A stretch of DNA of 57,073 bases from Symbiodinium natans. Taxonomy: Eukaryota; Sar; Dinophyceae; Suessiales; Symbiodiniaceae. Positions within the stretch are counted from its first letter, which is position 1. Each line of letters begins with the position of its first letter. The position numbers and the translations under genes were made by a program. The notes below the pieces were generated by a model that saw only the letters and a list, made by a program, of their open reading frames with translations, did no database searches and was not told the origin of the DNA. The stretch is taken from assembly GCA_905221605.1 (NCBI GenBank), contig CAJNDS010000282.1, positions 117,501 to 174,573 of the forward strand, read 5' to 3'. This document shows positions 1 to 9,845 of this stretch, piece after piece.

Positions 1-33
1 GTTGATGAAAAGCACCGCCGCCCCCCCCTCCCC

Positions 34-135
34 CCGGCAAAAAACAAATCATATATACATATATATAAATACACATATATATATATACATATATATATAT
101 ACATATATATATAATAATAAATAAATAATAACAAA
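34..135. repeat. AT-rich microsatellite (TA/TAA)
   Basis: Imperfect runs of TATATA, ACATATAT and ATAATAA occupy the window start, after a short C-rich tract at 21-37. This is low-complexity sequence with no coding signal. Confidence 0.9.
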
Positions 136-660
136 CATCTTCTGGTATTTGGGGGGGGGGTTCTTAAGCAAAGAGTCGTGTAGGGCCTAATTTATAAGGC
201 TTCGTGTTTGTGTATAATTCATATTTTGTTCAAGGGCTTGGGGCCAGAATTATAAGTCTTAGCAATCGGGCACGCTTATGCAGGACTGTATTACCATATG
301 TCGTATATTCTACTTCGTATATGCTACATAGTATATTGTATATTATACATTCTGTGCACAAGGCGTATTCTGGGGCTTCTTGGGGTTTATGGGATGTTGT
401 GCATGTCCAAGGGCTTTGTACAAGGGGTGTTGTGGTTCATCGGACTCAGGGCTTAAGGTCTCGTTCGACTCTTCGAGTGCGACATGCATCAAGTCGTCGT
501 AGGAAACGTCGCCTGACTGTACGTCTTAGGCCTACCACTACTTGTGGGGGCTGCGCAGGAGCTTTTTTCTCTGTAGGATTTAGGGGTGTGTAGGCTTTGT
601 GGTAGGAACCTTATCGTTCTGCTAGAAGTGTAAATCCCAGTTGAACCACTTCAGACCCTA
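136..660. other. No recognisable gene
   Basis: A G10 run lies near 150-159, followed by AT-rich unique DNA. A 129-codon plus frame at 204-593 is open, but it has mixed composition, no recognised domain and no splice-like edges, so I do not call it a gene. Confidence 0.5.
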
Positions 661-1155
661 TAAACGCGCTGTTGAACCCTCTCAACCCTAAACCCTAAAC
701 CCTAAACCCTTAGGGTTTTCGAAGCCCACGGCCCAGGTCCCATCGACTGTGGGCCCCCGCGGTGCTCCAAGCCTGAGCGCGCGCACACCTCGAGTTCAGG
801 GTTTAGGGTTTAGGCTTAGGGTTTCTGGTCTAGGGCCCATCGCGAGGCCCTGAGCCTGTCATCCTAAACCCTAATGACGCCCCAACTCCGCCTATTTCGG
901 CCCGAATTCAGCACGAACCCTAGTCAAAGCCTAGAGGAAAAACCGCAAAGACGAAACCTGAAAATCCTAAACCCCAAACCCTAACGGCAGGGTGTCGAAG
1001 CCCTGAGCTTCACATGAGTGAGGAATGTAAAGGGTGAGGGCTTGAGGGTTTAGGGTGATTGGGGGTTCAGGGCATAGCTCCCCTTCTCTTCAAACGCCGA
1101 GTGGAGGTACACTGCAGCAGCAACATCGATCCATAGCATTCTCGACGCCGGTCCA

Positions 1156-1213
1156 GATGACATTGTTAGGAACCCTTAAGGGGATCTACTTTTTGGATCC
1201 CCCGAGGGGTCTG
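1156..1213. mobile_element. Element family B, partial copy
   Basis: It matches one end of family B (full copies at 12559-12680 and 15421-15545): GGAACCCTTAAGGGGATC followed by TTTTTGGATCC and a GGGTCTGGG end. Other fragments are at about 1975-2030, 3364-3400 and 20890-20960. Confidence 0.6.
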
Positions 1214-2123
1214 GGACATATTATGACTATTCTTACATGATTCTCATTTAATATCAAATCATGGTGTATTCTTAGATGGAGATGTTTCTATTTCATTACA
1301 AGCATGGTAGAGGGGTTTAGGGTTTAGGGGCTTTAGGAGTTTAGGTCATTTTTGGGGTTTTTAGGGGTGATTGGCGTTTGAGGGGTTTTTTGAACCCTCA
1401 ACTTGAGCTTCGGGTTTTAGGGTGTTAAGGCTTTAGGGTTTAAGGCGTTTAGGGGGTTTGGGGGGCTTCAGAGATTTTAGGGTTTATAGGATCTGTAGGG
1501 TTTGGGCTTCTATCGGGTTGAGGGTTTTTTTTTTCAACCGAAACTCGAGGTTTAGTTTTTTTTTTTTTTTTTTAACCTGGGACTGTATTTACCTACAGTT
1601 TAGTAGTAAAATCCTGAATTTAGGCAGAACCCACAAAAGCTGCTGGTAAAGAGGGCCCAGGCAGGGTTTCACGCCCACCGTAAACCCTAAACCCTAAACC
1701 CTAAACCCTAAACCCTAAACCCTAAACCCTAAACCCTAAACCCTAAACCCTAAACCCTAAACCCTAAACCCTAAACCCTAAACCTTCGGGCTTTCGGAAC
1801 CCTGAGGCGGTGCTGGGCGCGCGAGCGCTTGGATGACGAACTCGTAGTCCAAGGCCTGGCCAGCGCTTTGGTGTGTTTGATGGCGAGGATCCAAAAAAAG
1901 TAGTTAAGGGTTTCCAATGAATGGTCCAATAGAGGGTTTAGGGTTTAGGGTGAGGATCCGTTTAAGGGTTGCCTCAGAATGACCCAGTAGTCGTACAGGG
2001 TACTACGTGGACGCTCTATTTTTTGAATCCGCAAATCCTAAACCCGAAACCCCATAAATCCTAAACCCTAAACCCCAAACCCTAAACCCTAAACCCTGAA
2101 ATCCTAAACCCTAAACCCCAAAC

Positions 2124-2176
2124 AAGAAGTAAGTGCCACACCCCAATCTTCAACTCCAAGTCCCCCTCTGCCCCAA
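2124..2176 (-). CDS. Candidate internal exon, unknown protein
   Basis: The 53-nt island reads GAEGDLELKIGVWHLLL on minus. Its 3' splice site would be the edge of a telomeric array (CCCTAAACCCAG|TT), and its 5' splice site would be GTTTGGGG, a variant telomeric unit. It is two bases plus 17 codons, so it ends in phase 0, like the exon at 2989-3080. I do not recognise the protein. It probably belongs to the same minus-strand gene as the other islands at 0.7-3.9 kb. Confidence 0.45.
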
Positions 2177-2280
2177 CTGGGTTTAGGGTTTAGGGCTAGG
2201 GTTTAGGGCTAGGGTTTAGGGTTTAGGGTTTAGGGTTTAGGGCTAGAGTTTAGGGTTTAGGGCTTAGGGTTCAGGGGCGT

Positions 2281-2385
2281 AGGGTTCGTGGGGCGCCGCC
2301 TCCAGCGGGATCCGGGCGCCCTGCAGCAAATGGAGGGCCTCAAGGTTGAAGCAGGCCCGAGATTCCCAGAGATAAACCCACGAAC
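2281..2385 (-). CDS. Candidate exon, unknown protein
   Basis: The minus frame is open across the island between two arrays and reads WESRACFNLEALHLLQG then ARIPLEAAP. It is helical and Leu/Ala-rich with GC-rich third positions. Its edges are not resolved. The motif is TP/PPR-like in feel, but no family is assigned. Confidence 0.4.
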
Positions 2386-2988
2386 ATGTAGGGTTTAGGG
2401 TTTAGGGTTTAGGGTTTAGGGTTCAGGGTGTAGCTCAAAGAGGTTTGCAAGGGAATCGTAAACCCTAAGCCCTCAGCCATAAGCCGCGAAATCGACAAAG
2501 GGGATGAGTGTCGCTTCTGGGTCCTAGGAGCCTGGTTTCAAACCAGGGGAGTGGTCTCAGAGGGTTCAGGGTTTAGGGTTTAGGGTTTAGGATACTACTT
2601 TTTTTTCTCATTCATATATGGCGTACCTTCAACCCTAAACCCTCAACTCTAACCCTAAGCCCTATTTGTAACTCCTGGTTTGCGGAGTCTGGGCGATTGG
2701 GTCTTTTGGGCCTTCAACAGTCGCGGCCTTGGCAGCTCCCCTGAAACCTAAACCCTAAACCCTAAGCCCTAAGCCCTAAACCCTAAACCCTAAACCCTAA
2801 ACCCTAATCCCCGGAGCAGGCCAAGCCTTGCCCTTCGACTTAGCCTGCAGTCGAGCATCCCTTGCCACCGGATTGGGCTCCGAGCCGACCCACACACCAG
2901 GGGTTTAGGGTTTAGGGTTTAGGGTTTAGGGTTTAGGGTTTAGGGTTTAGGGTTTAGGGTTTAGGGTTTAGGGTTTAGACCTTCAAAC

Positions 2989-3080
2989 CGCTTCCAGAGC
3001 CTCAAACCTCGCTTTTGCCCCTTCGACCTGCCACTTGCCTTCCAAGCACAACCCAAGGTTTCCCATGATGACCACTCCTT
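2989..3080 (-). CDS. Candidate internal exon, unknown protein
   Basis: This 92-nt exon reads GVVIMGNLGLCLEG then KWQVEGAKARFEALEA. The acceptor is CTAAACCCAG|AA, made by the last units of a telomeric array. The donor is GCG|GTTTGA. Phase is 2 nt + 30 codons. Arrays border both sides in the same (CCCTAAA) sense orientation. The family is unrecognised. Confidence 0.5.
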
Positions 3081-3144
3081 CTGGGTTTAGGGTTTAGGGT
3101 TTAGGGTTTGGGGTTTAAGGTTTGGGGTTTAGGGTTTAGGGTTT

Positions 3145-3275
3145 CTGGCTGCATCCCTCCCAGACCAAGTGCTCCGGGGCATCGAGGAACTCCTGCCAGG
3201 ATAATGTCTTCGGCCTGGCACGCCGCCTCAAGAGTAGCTGCAAGCTGCAGGATTAGCATGGCCCAGCACTTCTCC
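3145..3275 (-). CDS. Candidate exon, unknown protein
   Basis: The minus frame reads EKCWAMLILQLAATLEA then ACQAEDIILAGVPRCPG. It starts after TTTAG|G, the end of a sense-strand TTTAGGG array used as 3' splice site. The plus strand is also open but has a less protein-like composition. The 3' edge is unresolved. Confidence 0.45.
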
Positions 3276-3503
3276 CTAAACCCTAAACCCTAAACCCTCA
3301 ACCCTCAACCCTAAACCCTAAACCCTAAACCCTAAACCCTAAACCCTAACCCCGAAAACAGAACCCCCAAATAGTACCTTATACTGCTCTTGGGTACTTA
3401 AGACTCGGGCCGACTCGGGCCTAAGCTGACTGAGGTATTCCTTTCCTGGGCTGCCCAGATCGGCCTCAGCCAAGCCCCAAAGGTCCAAGTATACAACTAG
3501 GTT

Positions 3504-3612
3504 TCCCAGTAACCTAGGATTAAAAAGGGTGCCCTTTTTTGCTTAAAGGGGTTTATAGGGGAACCTAGAGCCCCCAAAAAGGGAATAAGGCACTACTGGG
3601 CATCCTAGACAA
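3504..3612. mobile_element. Element family D, copy 1 (about 105 bp)
   Basis: Ends are CCCAGTAACCTAGG and CTACTGGGCATCCTAG, an inverted pair. The core reads AAAAAGGGTGCCC ... CCCCCAAAAAGGGAATAAGG. Family D recurs at 34190-34293, 36163-36215 (split by an array), 56812-56893 and, degraded, 39362-39462. There is no coding capacity; it is MITE-like. Confidence 0.8.
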
Positions 3613-3766
3613 AGAATAGCTACATCAGGGCTCTAAAGCCTGCCAATAATGCCTACTTTGGGCGATTTGGAGCCTGTTACGGGTAAGAGAATGTCTGCCG
3701 ATCTGTTGCTCCCACAGCCCTAAACCCTAAACCCTAAACCCTATAAACCCTAAACCCCAAAACGTC

Positions 3767-3843
3767 CCTAAAGCGGCCTCCTCCCACAGCCCTCCGCGCG
3801 CTTTGAACCGCCAGGGGTGCTCGTCTGCCTCCTTGGGCCTTAG
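3767..3843 (-). CDS. Candidate exon, unknown protein
   Basis: The minus frame reads LRPKEADEHPWRFKARGG then LWEEAALG. It sits between arrays at 3718-3760 and 3880-3920. Codon third positions are mostly G/C. The family is not recognised. Confidence 0.4.
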
Positions 3844-4473
3844 GAAACTTGAGAGTGGGGACGTGGGGCGCTTTCGGGCTTAGGGTTTAGGGTTTGGGGT
3901 TTGGGGTTTAGGGGGGTGGGAGGGGTGTTTGAAGGGTTTGAAGGGTTTGAAGGCTTTGAAGGGTTTAGAGTTTTAGGGTTGAAGGGTTTTAGGGTTTATA
4001 GGGTTTAGGGTGAATTCATACGGTTTAGGGTTAGGGCTTTCAGGTCTAGGGCTTCACGGCGTGCAGCGCTTAGGGTTTTCGGGTTGGGGGAGTCTGCAAC
4101 TTTGTCCGTGGAGAGTCCCCTGTGGCCTCTGGGAATCCCTGGTAAGGGAGGCCTTAAATGCTACACGCTAAGCCCTAAACCCTAGACCCTAAACCCTAAA
4201 CCAACCCCCCCCCACCCCTAATCTTATAGGGATTTTGGGGGGCTCGGGTTTTACGATCCGAGAGAGTCAGAGGCTTTTGTGGGGTAAGGCTTGAGGATTT
4301 ACAGCTTTCTCTGCTGGACACTGTGCTCGGCAAACAGGATGCCATGCGGATGGAATCCTAAACCCTAAGCCCTGAACCCTAAATCTAAACCCTAAACCCT
4401 AAAAACCTAACCCCTAACCCTAAATCTAGACCCAAAAACCCTCAACCCTAAACCCCAAAACCCTAACCCAAAA

Positions 4474-4573
4474 NNNNNNNNNNNNNNNNNNNNNNNNNNN
4501 NNNNNNNNNNNNNNNNNNNNNNNNNNNNNNNNNNNNNNNNNNNNNNNNNNNNNNNNNNNNNNNNNNNNNNNNN
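4474..4573. other. Scaffold gap of exactly 100 N, followed by C25 tract
   Basis: Exactly 100 ambiguous bases, the usual size for a gap of unknown length. A poly-C run (4574-4598) abuts it, so the assembly probably broke at the homopolymer. Confidence 0.95.
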
Positions 4574-4639
4574 CCCCCCCCCCCCCCCCCCCCCCCCCAC
4601 CCCCGCCCACCTGTTTTTTTGGCTTGAGCTTGTCCTGGT

Positions 4640-4776
4640 GCTACCCCCTACCCCCCCCAAACATTTCACAAAACTCTGCCGAGCAGGCTGGGATGATCTT
4701 CGAACCATGCGAGCGGGTTTAGACCTCTCAACTATGCTCCAGCGGGGTCGGCGGCTTGAGCCGGAGGCTCTTAAAT
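4640..4776. repeat. Dispersed repeat X, copy 1, cut by a telomeric array
   Basis: TGCTACCCCCTACC followed later by CAACTATGCTCCAGCGGGG, CGGCGGCTTGAG and CGGAGGCTCTTAAAT recurs at 31545-31684. Both copies follow C-rich tracts. In this copy homology stops at CTTAAAT and a TTTAGGG array starts at once, so the array replaced or truncated the rest. Confidence 0.8.
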
Positions 4777-4867
4777 TTAGGGTTTAGGGTTTAGGGTTTA
4801 GGGTTCTGTAAGTTGGGGTTCTGAAAACCCCTAACCCCAAAACCCCACACCCTCAACTTCTTTGCAG

Positions 4868-4943
4868 AAATCGCCTGCTCGATTGCGGCGGGTTCGAAGG
4901 GGGGCCTCCTGCCGTTCCCTGTCGTTGCCGCCCGACCTGTCAG
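4868..4943 (+). CDS. Internal exon, copy 1 of a duplicated exon
   Basis: It has textbook splice edges: CTTCTTTGCAG| before and CTGTCAG|GTTAAG after. The 76-nt exon (phase 2 in) reads IACSIAAGSKGGLLPF then PVVAARPV. A paralogous exon lies at 6660-6734 in the same phase. Differences are mostly silent or conservative, so both copies were probably constrained as protein. The family is unknown. A telomeric array flanked by 14-bp direct repeats (4970-5113) lies just downstream, in the intron. Confidence 0.65.
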
Positions 4944-4969
4944 GTTAAGGGCTCTCCCTCTGCTTCCAG

Positions 4970-5113
4970 GGACCTAGTACTAGGGCGGAGGTTGTTTTTT
5001 AGGGTTTAGGGTTTAGGGTTTAGGGTTTAGGGTTTAGGGTTTAGGGTTTAGGGTTTAGGGTTTAGGGTTTAGGGTTTAGGGTTTAGGGTTTAGGGTTTAG
5101 GACCTAGTATTAG
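4970..5113. repeat. Telomeric array with 14-bp flanking direct repeats
   Basis: GGACCTAGTACTAG (4970-4983) and GGACCTAGTATTAG (5100-5113) flank GGCGGAGGTTGTTTTTT plus about 14 TTTAGGG units. This is a target-site-duplication-like footprint. Confidence 0.8.
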
Positions 5114-5162
5114 CGTTCTACCAGAACTCTCAAGGACACCATACTTGGGTCATTTAGGTCCC

Positions 5163-5415
5163 TACTTGGAGTTTCATGGTTCTTATTAGCCAATTATAGC
5201 TGCACTTATACCGCACTTATAATTAAGCCGCGTAAGTGCCCTTATATGGTTACATAAGTACAGCTAGAAGTACAGTTCTAAACCCTAAACCCTAAACCCT
5301 GAACCCTAAACCCTAAACCCTGAACCCTAAACCCTAAACCCTGAACCCTAAACCCTAAACCCTAAACCCTAAACCCTAAATAGCGAGACTTGGTTCATAA
5401 GTACCATGAATGGGC
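5163..5415. mobile_element. Element family A, copy 1, split by a telomeric array
   Basis: It starts TACTTGGAGTTTCATGG, then CTTATTAGCCAATTATA and several ACTTATA modules. At 5277 it is interrupted by about 100 bp of CCCTAAA units, and the closing end ATAAGTACCATGAA follows at about 5397. Full copies are at 12858-13046, 22059-22195, 26291-26431 and 42163-42315. Confidence 0.75.
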
Positions 5416-5485
5416 CGGCCTCAGCATCTTCTGCCCAAAGCCTGGCCTGGGCTCTCTGTTCCTGGGTCCGCGAAGGGAGCCAAGA
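5410..5485 (-). CDS. Candidate exon, copy 1 of a triplicated basic exon
   Basis: The minus frame reads SRTQEQRAQARLWAEDAEAG. It aligns with islands at 11076-11152 (SRTKEQRAKAKQKRL then GGDVKAG) and 8251-8335 (KAKKRLGRDVKAG). This copy is the most diverged. The Lys/Arg-rich helical segment has no assigned family. It abuts the closing end of family-A copy 1. Confidence 0.5.
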
Positions 5486-6040
5486 GATGTGGAGGTTTAG
5501 GGTTTAGGGTTTAGGGTTTAGGGTTTAGGGTTTAGGGTTTAGGGTTTAGGGTTTAGACCCCCACATACCAGAGTTCCCTGAGAAAAAAGGGCCCCACTGA
5601 GGTACCCCAAGGCCTAATTTCGGAAACCCCCATGTAATGAATGGAGGTTAAGAGCTTCAGGTGTGGACCGCGGAGATCTTGTCGAGAAGCTTCAGGATTT
5701 CGGGAACCTAAACCCTAAACCCTAAACCTCAAACCCTGAACCCTAAACCCCAAACCCTAAACCCTAAACGTTCGAATCGGCTTGAGGAGGCTCTAGGAGT
5801 TGCGGGCCGACTACACAGATCCATCAAGGCAATCCGTGTAGGGGTTAGGGGTTTTTAGAGTTTAGGGTTTAGGGTTTAGGGTTTAGGGTTTACGGTTTAG
5901 GGTTTAGGGCTTAGGGCAAGCTTTCCAGCCTGCGTGTAACAGGCCATCTCCTGCACTGTCGGCGCTGGCGCCGAGACCTTCTTGGCCTCGGTGTGCCTCA
6001 TCAGGGGCAAGGTGGTGGCCGTCTTTGAATTTCAGGCATT

Positions 6041-6157
6041 AGGGTTAACCCTAAACCCTAAGCCCTAAGCCCTAAGCCCTAAGCCCTAAGCCCTAAGCCC
6101 TAAGCCCTAAGCCCTAAGCCCTAAGCCCTAAGCCCTAAGCCCTAAGCCCTAAGCCCT
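6041..6157. repeat. Homogenised variant array (CCCTAAG)n
   Basis: About 15 tandem CCCTAAG units replace the usual CCCTAAA, and normal units follow. The single variant is fixed across the block, which implies local expansion by slippage or unequal exchange rather than independent mutation. Confidence 0.9.
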
Positions 6158-6659
6158 AAAACCAAACCCTAAACCTAAACCCTAAACCCTAAACCATTGG
6201 GGGCTGAAGCCCTCAACCCCTAGGCCTGAGCTCAGGTGAGCTGACGGCGGTGGAATTTGCAAGAATACATGGGGTTTCCTCTTGAAAGGCCTTATAACTT
6301 GGCGTAGCCTATCTATTGAGAAAACTAAGGCTAGATGTTAAGGTTTAGATGTGCATAGGCAAAAAAAAGGTAGAAATACGTCTGATCGCAGATCTTGGTT
6401 GCTGAGTTCTTAAGCCATCCAAAACATGTGCACTTTCTGTGATATAAAAGCAATATCCCAAAACATGCAATGCACTCATTGAAACCTGTGGGTATTTTGC
6501 TGTGGCTTGACTAGCTGCTTGACTGACCGCTCTCAACCCTAAACCCTGAACCCTGCACCCTAAACCCGCAACCCTGCACCCTAAACCTAAACCATCCTAA
6601 ACCCGACAAATAAAAAAACATAAACCCCCCATAAACCCTGAATTTCTGGGCGAGCCCAG

Positions 6660-6734
6660 GCGCCTGCTCGACCGCGCTGGGTTCGAAAGGGGGCCTCCTG
6701 CCGTTCCCGGTCGCTGCCGCCCGACCTCTCGGGT
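6660..6734 (+). CDS. Internal exon, copy 2 of the duplicated exon
   Basis: It reads ACSTALGSKGGLLPFPV then AAARPL, paralogous to 4868-4943. The acceptor is GCGAGCCCAG|GC and the donor is CTCGG|GTTCAA, at the homologous positions. It is one codon shorter at its 5' end, so phase is kept. In-frame sequence continues to 6777, so a longer reading is possible. Confidence 0.55.
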
Positions 6735-6765
6735 TCAACGCTCGCGGGGTTGGGAGCATGGGCTT

Positions 6766-6862
6766 GAGGGCTTAAAGGGCTTCAAAGGGTTTTAAAGGGC
6801 TTCAAAGGGTTTTAAAGGGCTTAAAGGGCTTCAAAGGGTTTTAAAGGGCTTGAAGGGTTTCA
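6766..6862. repeat. Short tandem repeat of TTAAAGGGCTTCAAAGGG type
   Basis: About six imperfect 12-18 bp units alternate AAAGGGCTT and AAAGGGTTT. It is a longer-period derivative of the telomeric unit, similar to TTTGAAGGG at 3930-3990. Confidence 0.75.
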
Positions 6863-7026
6863 AGGGTTTGGCCTTTGGGGTTTATAATGGTTGGGGAATG
6901 TGAGGTTTCGGGTTGCACTTCAGGGCTCAGATCGTCTTTGGGTTGCCGAAAAGGACTGGGCACTTCTTCTAGTCAATCTTGCCAGCTATGTTCACCTAAG
7001 AATGGAGTAAACGGGTACATCGGCCC

Positions 7027-7166
7027 TCTCTTAGGGGAGTTACATGGTCTCTTGATATGGGCCTTTAGTTGGGGAACCCTTATATACCCCTTAGATACCC
7101 TATAGAACCCAAGGGCCCATACTTCAGAACCCTTCAAAGAAGGTAAGGGGCCGTATTAAGAGACCC
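7027..7166. mobile_element. Element family C, copy 1 (about 140 bp)
   Basis: One end is GTTACATGGTCTCTTGATATGGGCC and the other is the inverted GGCC(G/C)(T/A)ATTAAG-type end, around a core of ATATACCCCTTA and CCCAAGGGCCCATAC. It is related to 35897-36090 (with an array inside), 56645-56780, and partials at 13828-13905 and 43505-43545. It is MITE-like. Confidence 0.75.
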
Positions 7167-7262
7167 TATACCCGAAACCCTAAACCCTCAAGACCCGGAT
7201 AAATGGAAATTGTATGTGATATCATGTTGACGAATTTTATACAAAGTTGTTTCCTAACACAG

Positions 7263-7443
7263 CAAGAGAAGCGCGTGGAACCTTGTCGCTGCACTTCTTG
7301 CAAGACGCTTCGGCCTGCCACTCATCATCTTTGAACAAGGCCGGCCGCAAGCTACACTCCTCTTCGGAGATGCGCTATTCGCCTTGATCGTTGCGCGGCT
7401 CCTCTTAGACGGTTATTGTTGGTCAGAAGCTTTGAACGTGGGC
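7263..7443 (+). CDS. Candidate exon, hydrophobic segment, unknown protein
   Basis: After the acceptor TTTCCTAACACAG| the plus frame reads KRSAWNLVAALLARRFG, LPLIIFEQGRP and FGDALFALIVARLLLDG, and is open to a TAG at 7444. Codon use is GC3-rich. Two short hydrophobic stretches could be membrane segments or a Rossmann-like core. There is a faint likeness to N-terminal photolyase/cryptochrome sequences, too weak to name. A second plus frame (7416-7640) overlaps the end, so the donor is unclear. Confidence 0.45.
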
Positions 7444-7718
7444 TAGCCAAACATGCACTGCCGGGCTGGGGCCTGCCTTCCGACCTTGTGGCGAAGGGAA
7501 CTGAAGAAGCCACATGTTCTGCGCTCCTCCAACAACATCTTTGCTGTCGCATCATGTCTCATGGCAGGCGGGTGAAGCTGCCGTGTACGCTGTTGACTTC
7601 GGGTTCATATCTCAGGGAGCACGAGGGCCCTTGTCCCTAAACCCTAAACCCTAAACCCTAAACCCTAAACCCTAAACCCTAAACCCTACTTCCGTGTCTG
7701 TGTCATGTCAGTTTTCAG

Positions 7719-7816
7719 TTCGACAATGGTGACGGGGCGAAGGACGGTGGCCAACACAAGGTCGAAAAAGACTTAAGCAAGGCATCAAAGGCCGCAAGAG
7801 GGCCCATAATTTCAGC
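7719..7816 (+). CDS. Candidate internal exon, unknown protein
   Basis: Acceptor GTCAGTTTTCAG| and donor TTCAGC|GTAAAC bound 98 nt reading FDNGDGAKDGGQHKVEK then DLSKASKAARGPIIS. It is hydrophilic. The minus strand is also open (7708-7908), but plus has both splice sites. It is likely the same plus-strand gene as 7263-7443. Confidence 0.5.
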
Positions 7817-8250
7817 GTAAACAAGGCTTCAAATTCCCCTTGTGATTCACTGAGGACTACATCCTTTTCATGATGTTCATGGAATATTTGCAAAAATCCA
7901 GACTTCATGGAACATTGGTGGTAGCCTTGCCCCAGCAGTCATGTCCTTCAAATAGATCAGGACGAAAACACGAAAAAACCCTCAAAACCCTCCCAAAACC
8001 CAACCAAAACCCGCCCAAAACTTCGGACACGAAACCTATACAATTTCGATAGACCCCAAACCCACAAGCCCCAAAACCAAGACCCCCAAACCCTAAACCC
8101 TAAACACCAAACCCCAAACCCTAAACCCTAAACCCTGAACCCCAAACCCTATAAACCCGATAAACCCTATAAACCCTATGAACCCTATAAACCATATAAA
8201 CCCTAAACCCTAACCCCCAAACCCTAAACCCTAAGCCCTGAACCCCAAAA

Positions 8251-8335
8251 CCCCAGCCGGCCTTCACGTCTCTTCCCAAGCGCTTCTTGGCCTTGGCCTT
8301 CTTGGCCTTGGACTCGGAGCGGATGGGAAGAACCG
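8251..8335 (-). CDS. Candidate exon, copy 2 of the triplicated basic exon
   Basis: The minus frame reads SESKAKKAKAKKRLGRDVK then AGWG. DNA identity with 11076-11152 is high in the last 35 bases (CCAAGCGCTTCT core). The Lys-rich helix could be nuclear-localising, but that is speculation. Confidence 0.5.
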
Positions 8336-8512
8336 CGGGTTTAGGGTTTAGGGTTTAGGGTTTAGGTTTAGGGTTTAGGCTTTAGGGTTTAGAGTTTAGA
8401 GCTTGGTGTTTCAGTGCTCAGCGTACAGGGTTTAGAGTTCAGGGTGCAAGGTTGGGGTTGAGGGTTGAAGGTCTGGGGCCTCTGCTGGGGTTGAGGGTTG
8501 AGGGTTGAGGGT

Positions 8513-8620
8513 TTGATTTTGGGATGTTCCGCCTTATACTAACAGTTAAACTGTCCTTAATAGGGATTAGAGTACCCCCCCCCCCCCCCCTAGTATAATC
8601 CCTATTCAGGACAAGCAATT
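8513..8620. mobile_element. Element family E, copy 1
   Basis: TTTTGGGATGTTCC, TACTAACAGT, TAGGGATTAGAGTAC, a C16 tract, then inverted CCCTATTCAGGACA. Copy 2 at 56268-56368 is a full palindrome with both ends. The C tract here appears to have expanded inside the element. Confidence 0.75.
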
Positions 8621-9179
8621 TCAAAACAGTTGGTAGTTGATCTAGGGGTCTGCATTCTGGAGGGCTTCGGCCATCTTAGGAAGAGGGCTTTGAGTTCACA
8701 AACCTTGGCTGAAGCATCTTAGAACCCAAGTTGTTTTTGCTTCTGGATGAGGGCAACAATCAATATACCATCTAGGTGCCCCTAAGCCCACAACCCTAAA
8801 CCGTAAACCCTGAACCCAGGTACTTAAAGATAGCGCCATGCGTCTCCTGGTTGGTGCATGGCCATGTAGTCAGACTGCCAGTCTCCTTGTGAGGAGGCCG
8901 AGCCTGAGAACCCATGAGCAAACCTTAAACCCCCTGAGGGGGTTTAGGGTTTAGGGTCTAGGGTCTAGGGTTTAGGGTTTAGGGTTTAGGGTTTAGGGTT
9001 TAGGGTTACACCCAAGCCCCAGGAAACCCTAAACCCTAAGAAGTCGCCTAAGGTGGTTTATCGCTTTCTTCATCGGGCCTTAGGGAAGTAGGTACCTCAC
9101 ATCTCTTGTAAAGAAGCCTTACTTAAGGAACTGGAATTCCCCCATTCCCTGTGAGCACCAGTCAGGCCGGGGATATACA

Positions 9180-9232
9180 AGGGCATGTGCGTGATCTCTG
9201 AGACGGCTGAGGAGGTGGGTCAGGGCAGAAGC
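9180..9232 (+). CDS. Candidate short exon, weak
   Basis: After GGATATACAAG| the plus frame reads GMCVISETAEEVGQGRS. The opposite strand is also open through 9119-9310, so the strand is uncertain. Confidence 0.3.
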
Positions 9233-9564
9233 AACAAACCCTGCGAACCCTACAAGCCCTGTGACCTCTATATACCCCAAACCCAAAACCCTAAGCCTAA
9301 TCCGAAACACTTAAAGCCCTATAAGCCCTTAACTGGTGCATGGCCCAGGACAGCCAAGCGCGGGAACACAGGAAACTTGCATGCGGGGGTTGAGGTTTTG
9401 CGGTTTAAGTTATGGCTTAGGGTTTAGGGTTTAGGGTTTAGGGTTTAGGGTTCAGGGTTCAGGGTTCAGGGTTTAGGGTTTAGGGTTTAGGGTTTAGGGT
9501 TTGGGGTGTTCGCGGTAGGGTGTGGTATGGGTTTTAGGGTTTAGGGTTCTGAAAGACCTATAAG

Positions 9565-9612
9565 CCCCACAAGCCCCACAAGCCCCACAAGCCCCACAAG
9601 CCCCACAAGCCC
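9565..9612 (+). repeat. (CCCCACAAG)n tandem repeat
   Basis: Six near-identical 9-bp units, CCCCACAAG, sit between telomeric arrays. It is a distant length and sequence variant of the heptamer. Confidence 0.85.
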
Positions 9613-9845
9613 CACAGCATAAGCCCCGCAAGCTGTAGAAAGCCTGAGCCCTAGGCCATAAACCCTAAAATCGTTCTGCATTTAGCCCTATTGTTTCCTA
9701 AACCCCAAACCCCAAACCCCAAACCCCAAACCCCAAACCCTAAACCCTAAACCCGAAACCCTAAACCCTAAACCCGAAACTGCCCTAAACCAAAACTAGA
9801 CAAAGATTCGACTAGCAAGGCTGATCCTCTCAGGCCCAGGATATG

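Noticed and set aside
204-593. 129-codon plus ORF as a gene
   Set aside because: Composition is not protein-like, no domain or splice context, and it lies in a mixed low-complexity region.
664-4470. True chromosome end (subtelomere with terminal telomere)
   Set aside because: Arrays are short, in both orientations and continue through all 57 kb; none runs to the window edge as a long one-way tract.
7263-7443. Photolyase/cryptochrome assignment
   Set aside because: A short W-N-x-x-x-A-L-L-x-R-x-G-L-P-L-I-I-F resemblance is not enough; chromophore and catalytic regions are not seen.
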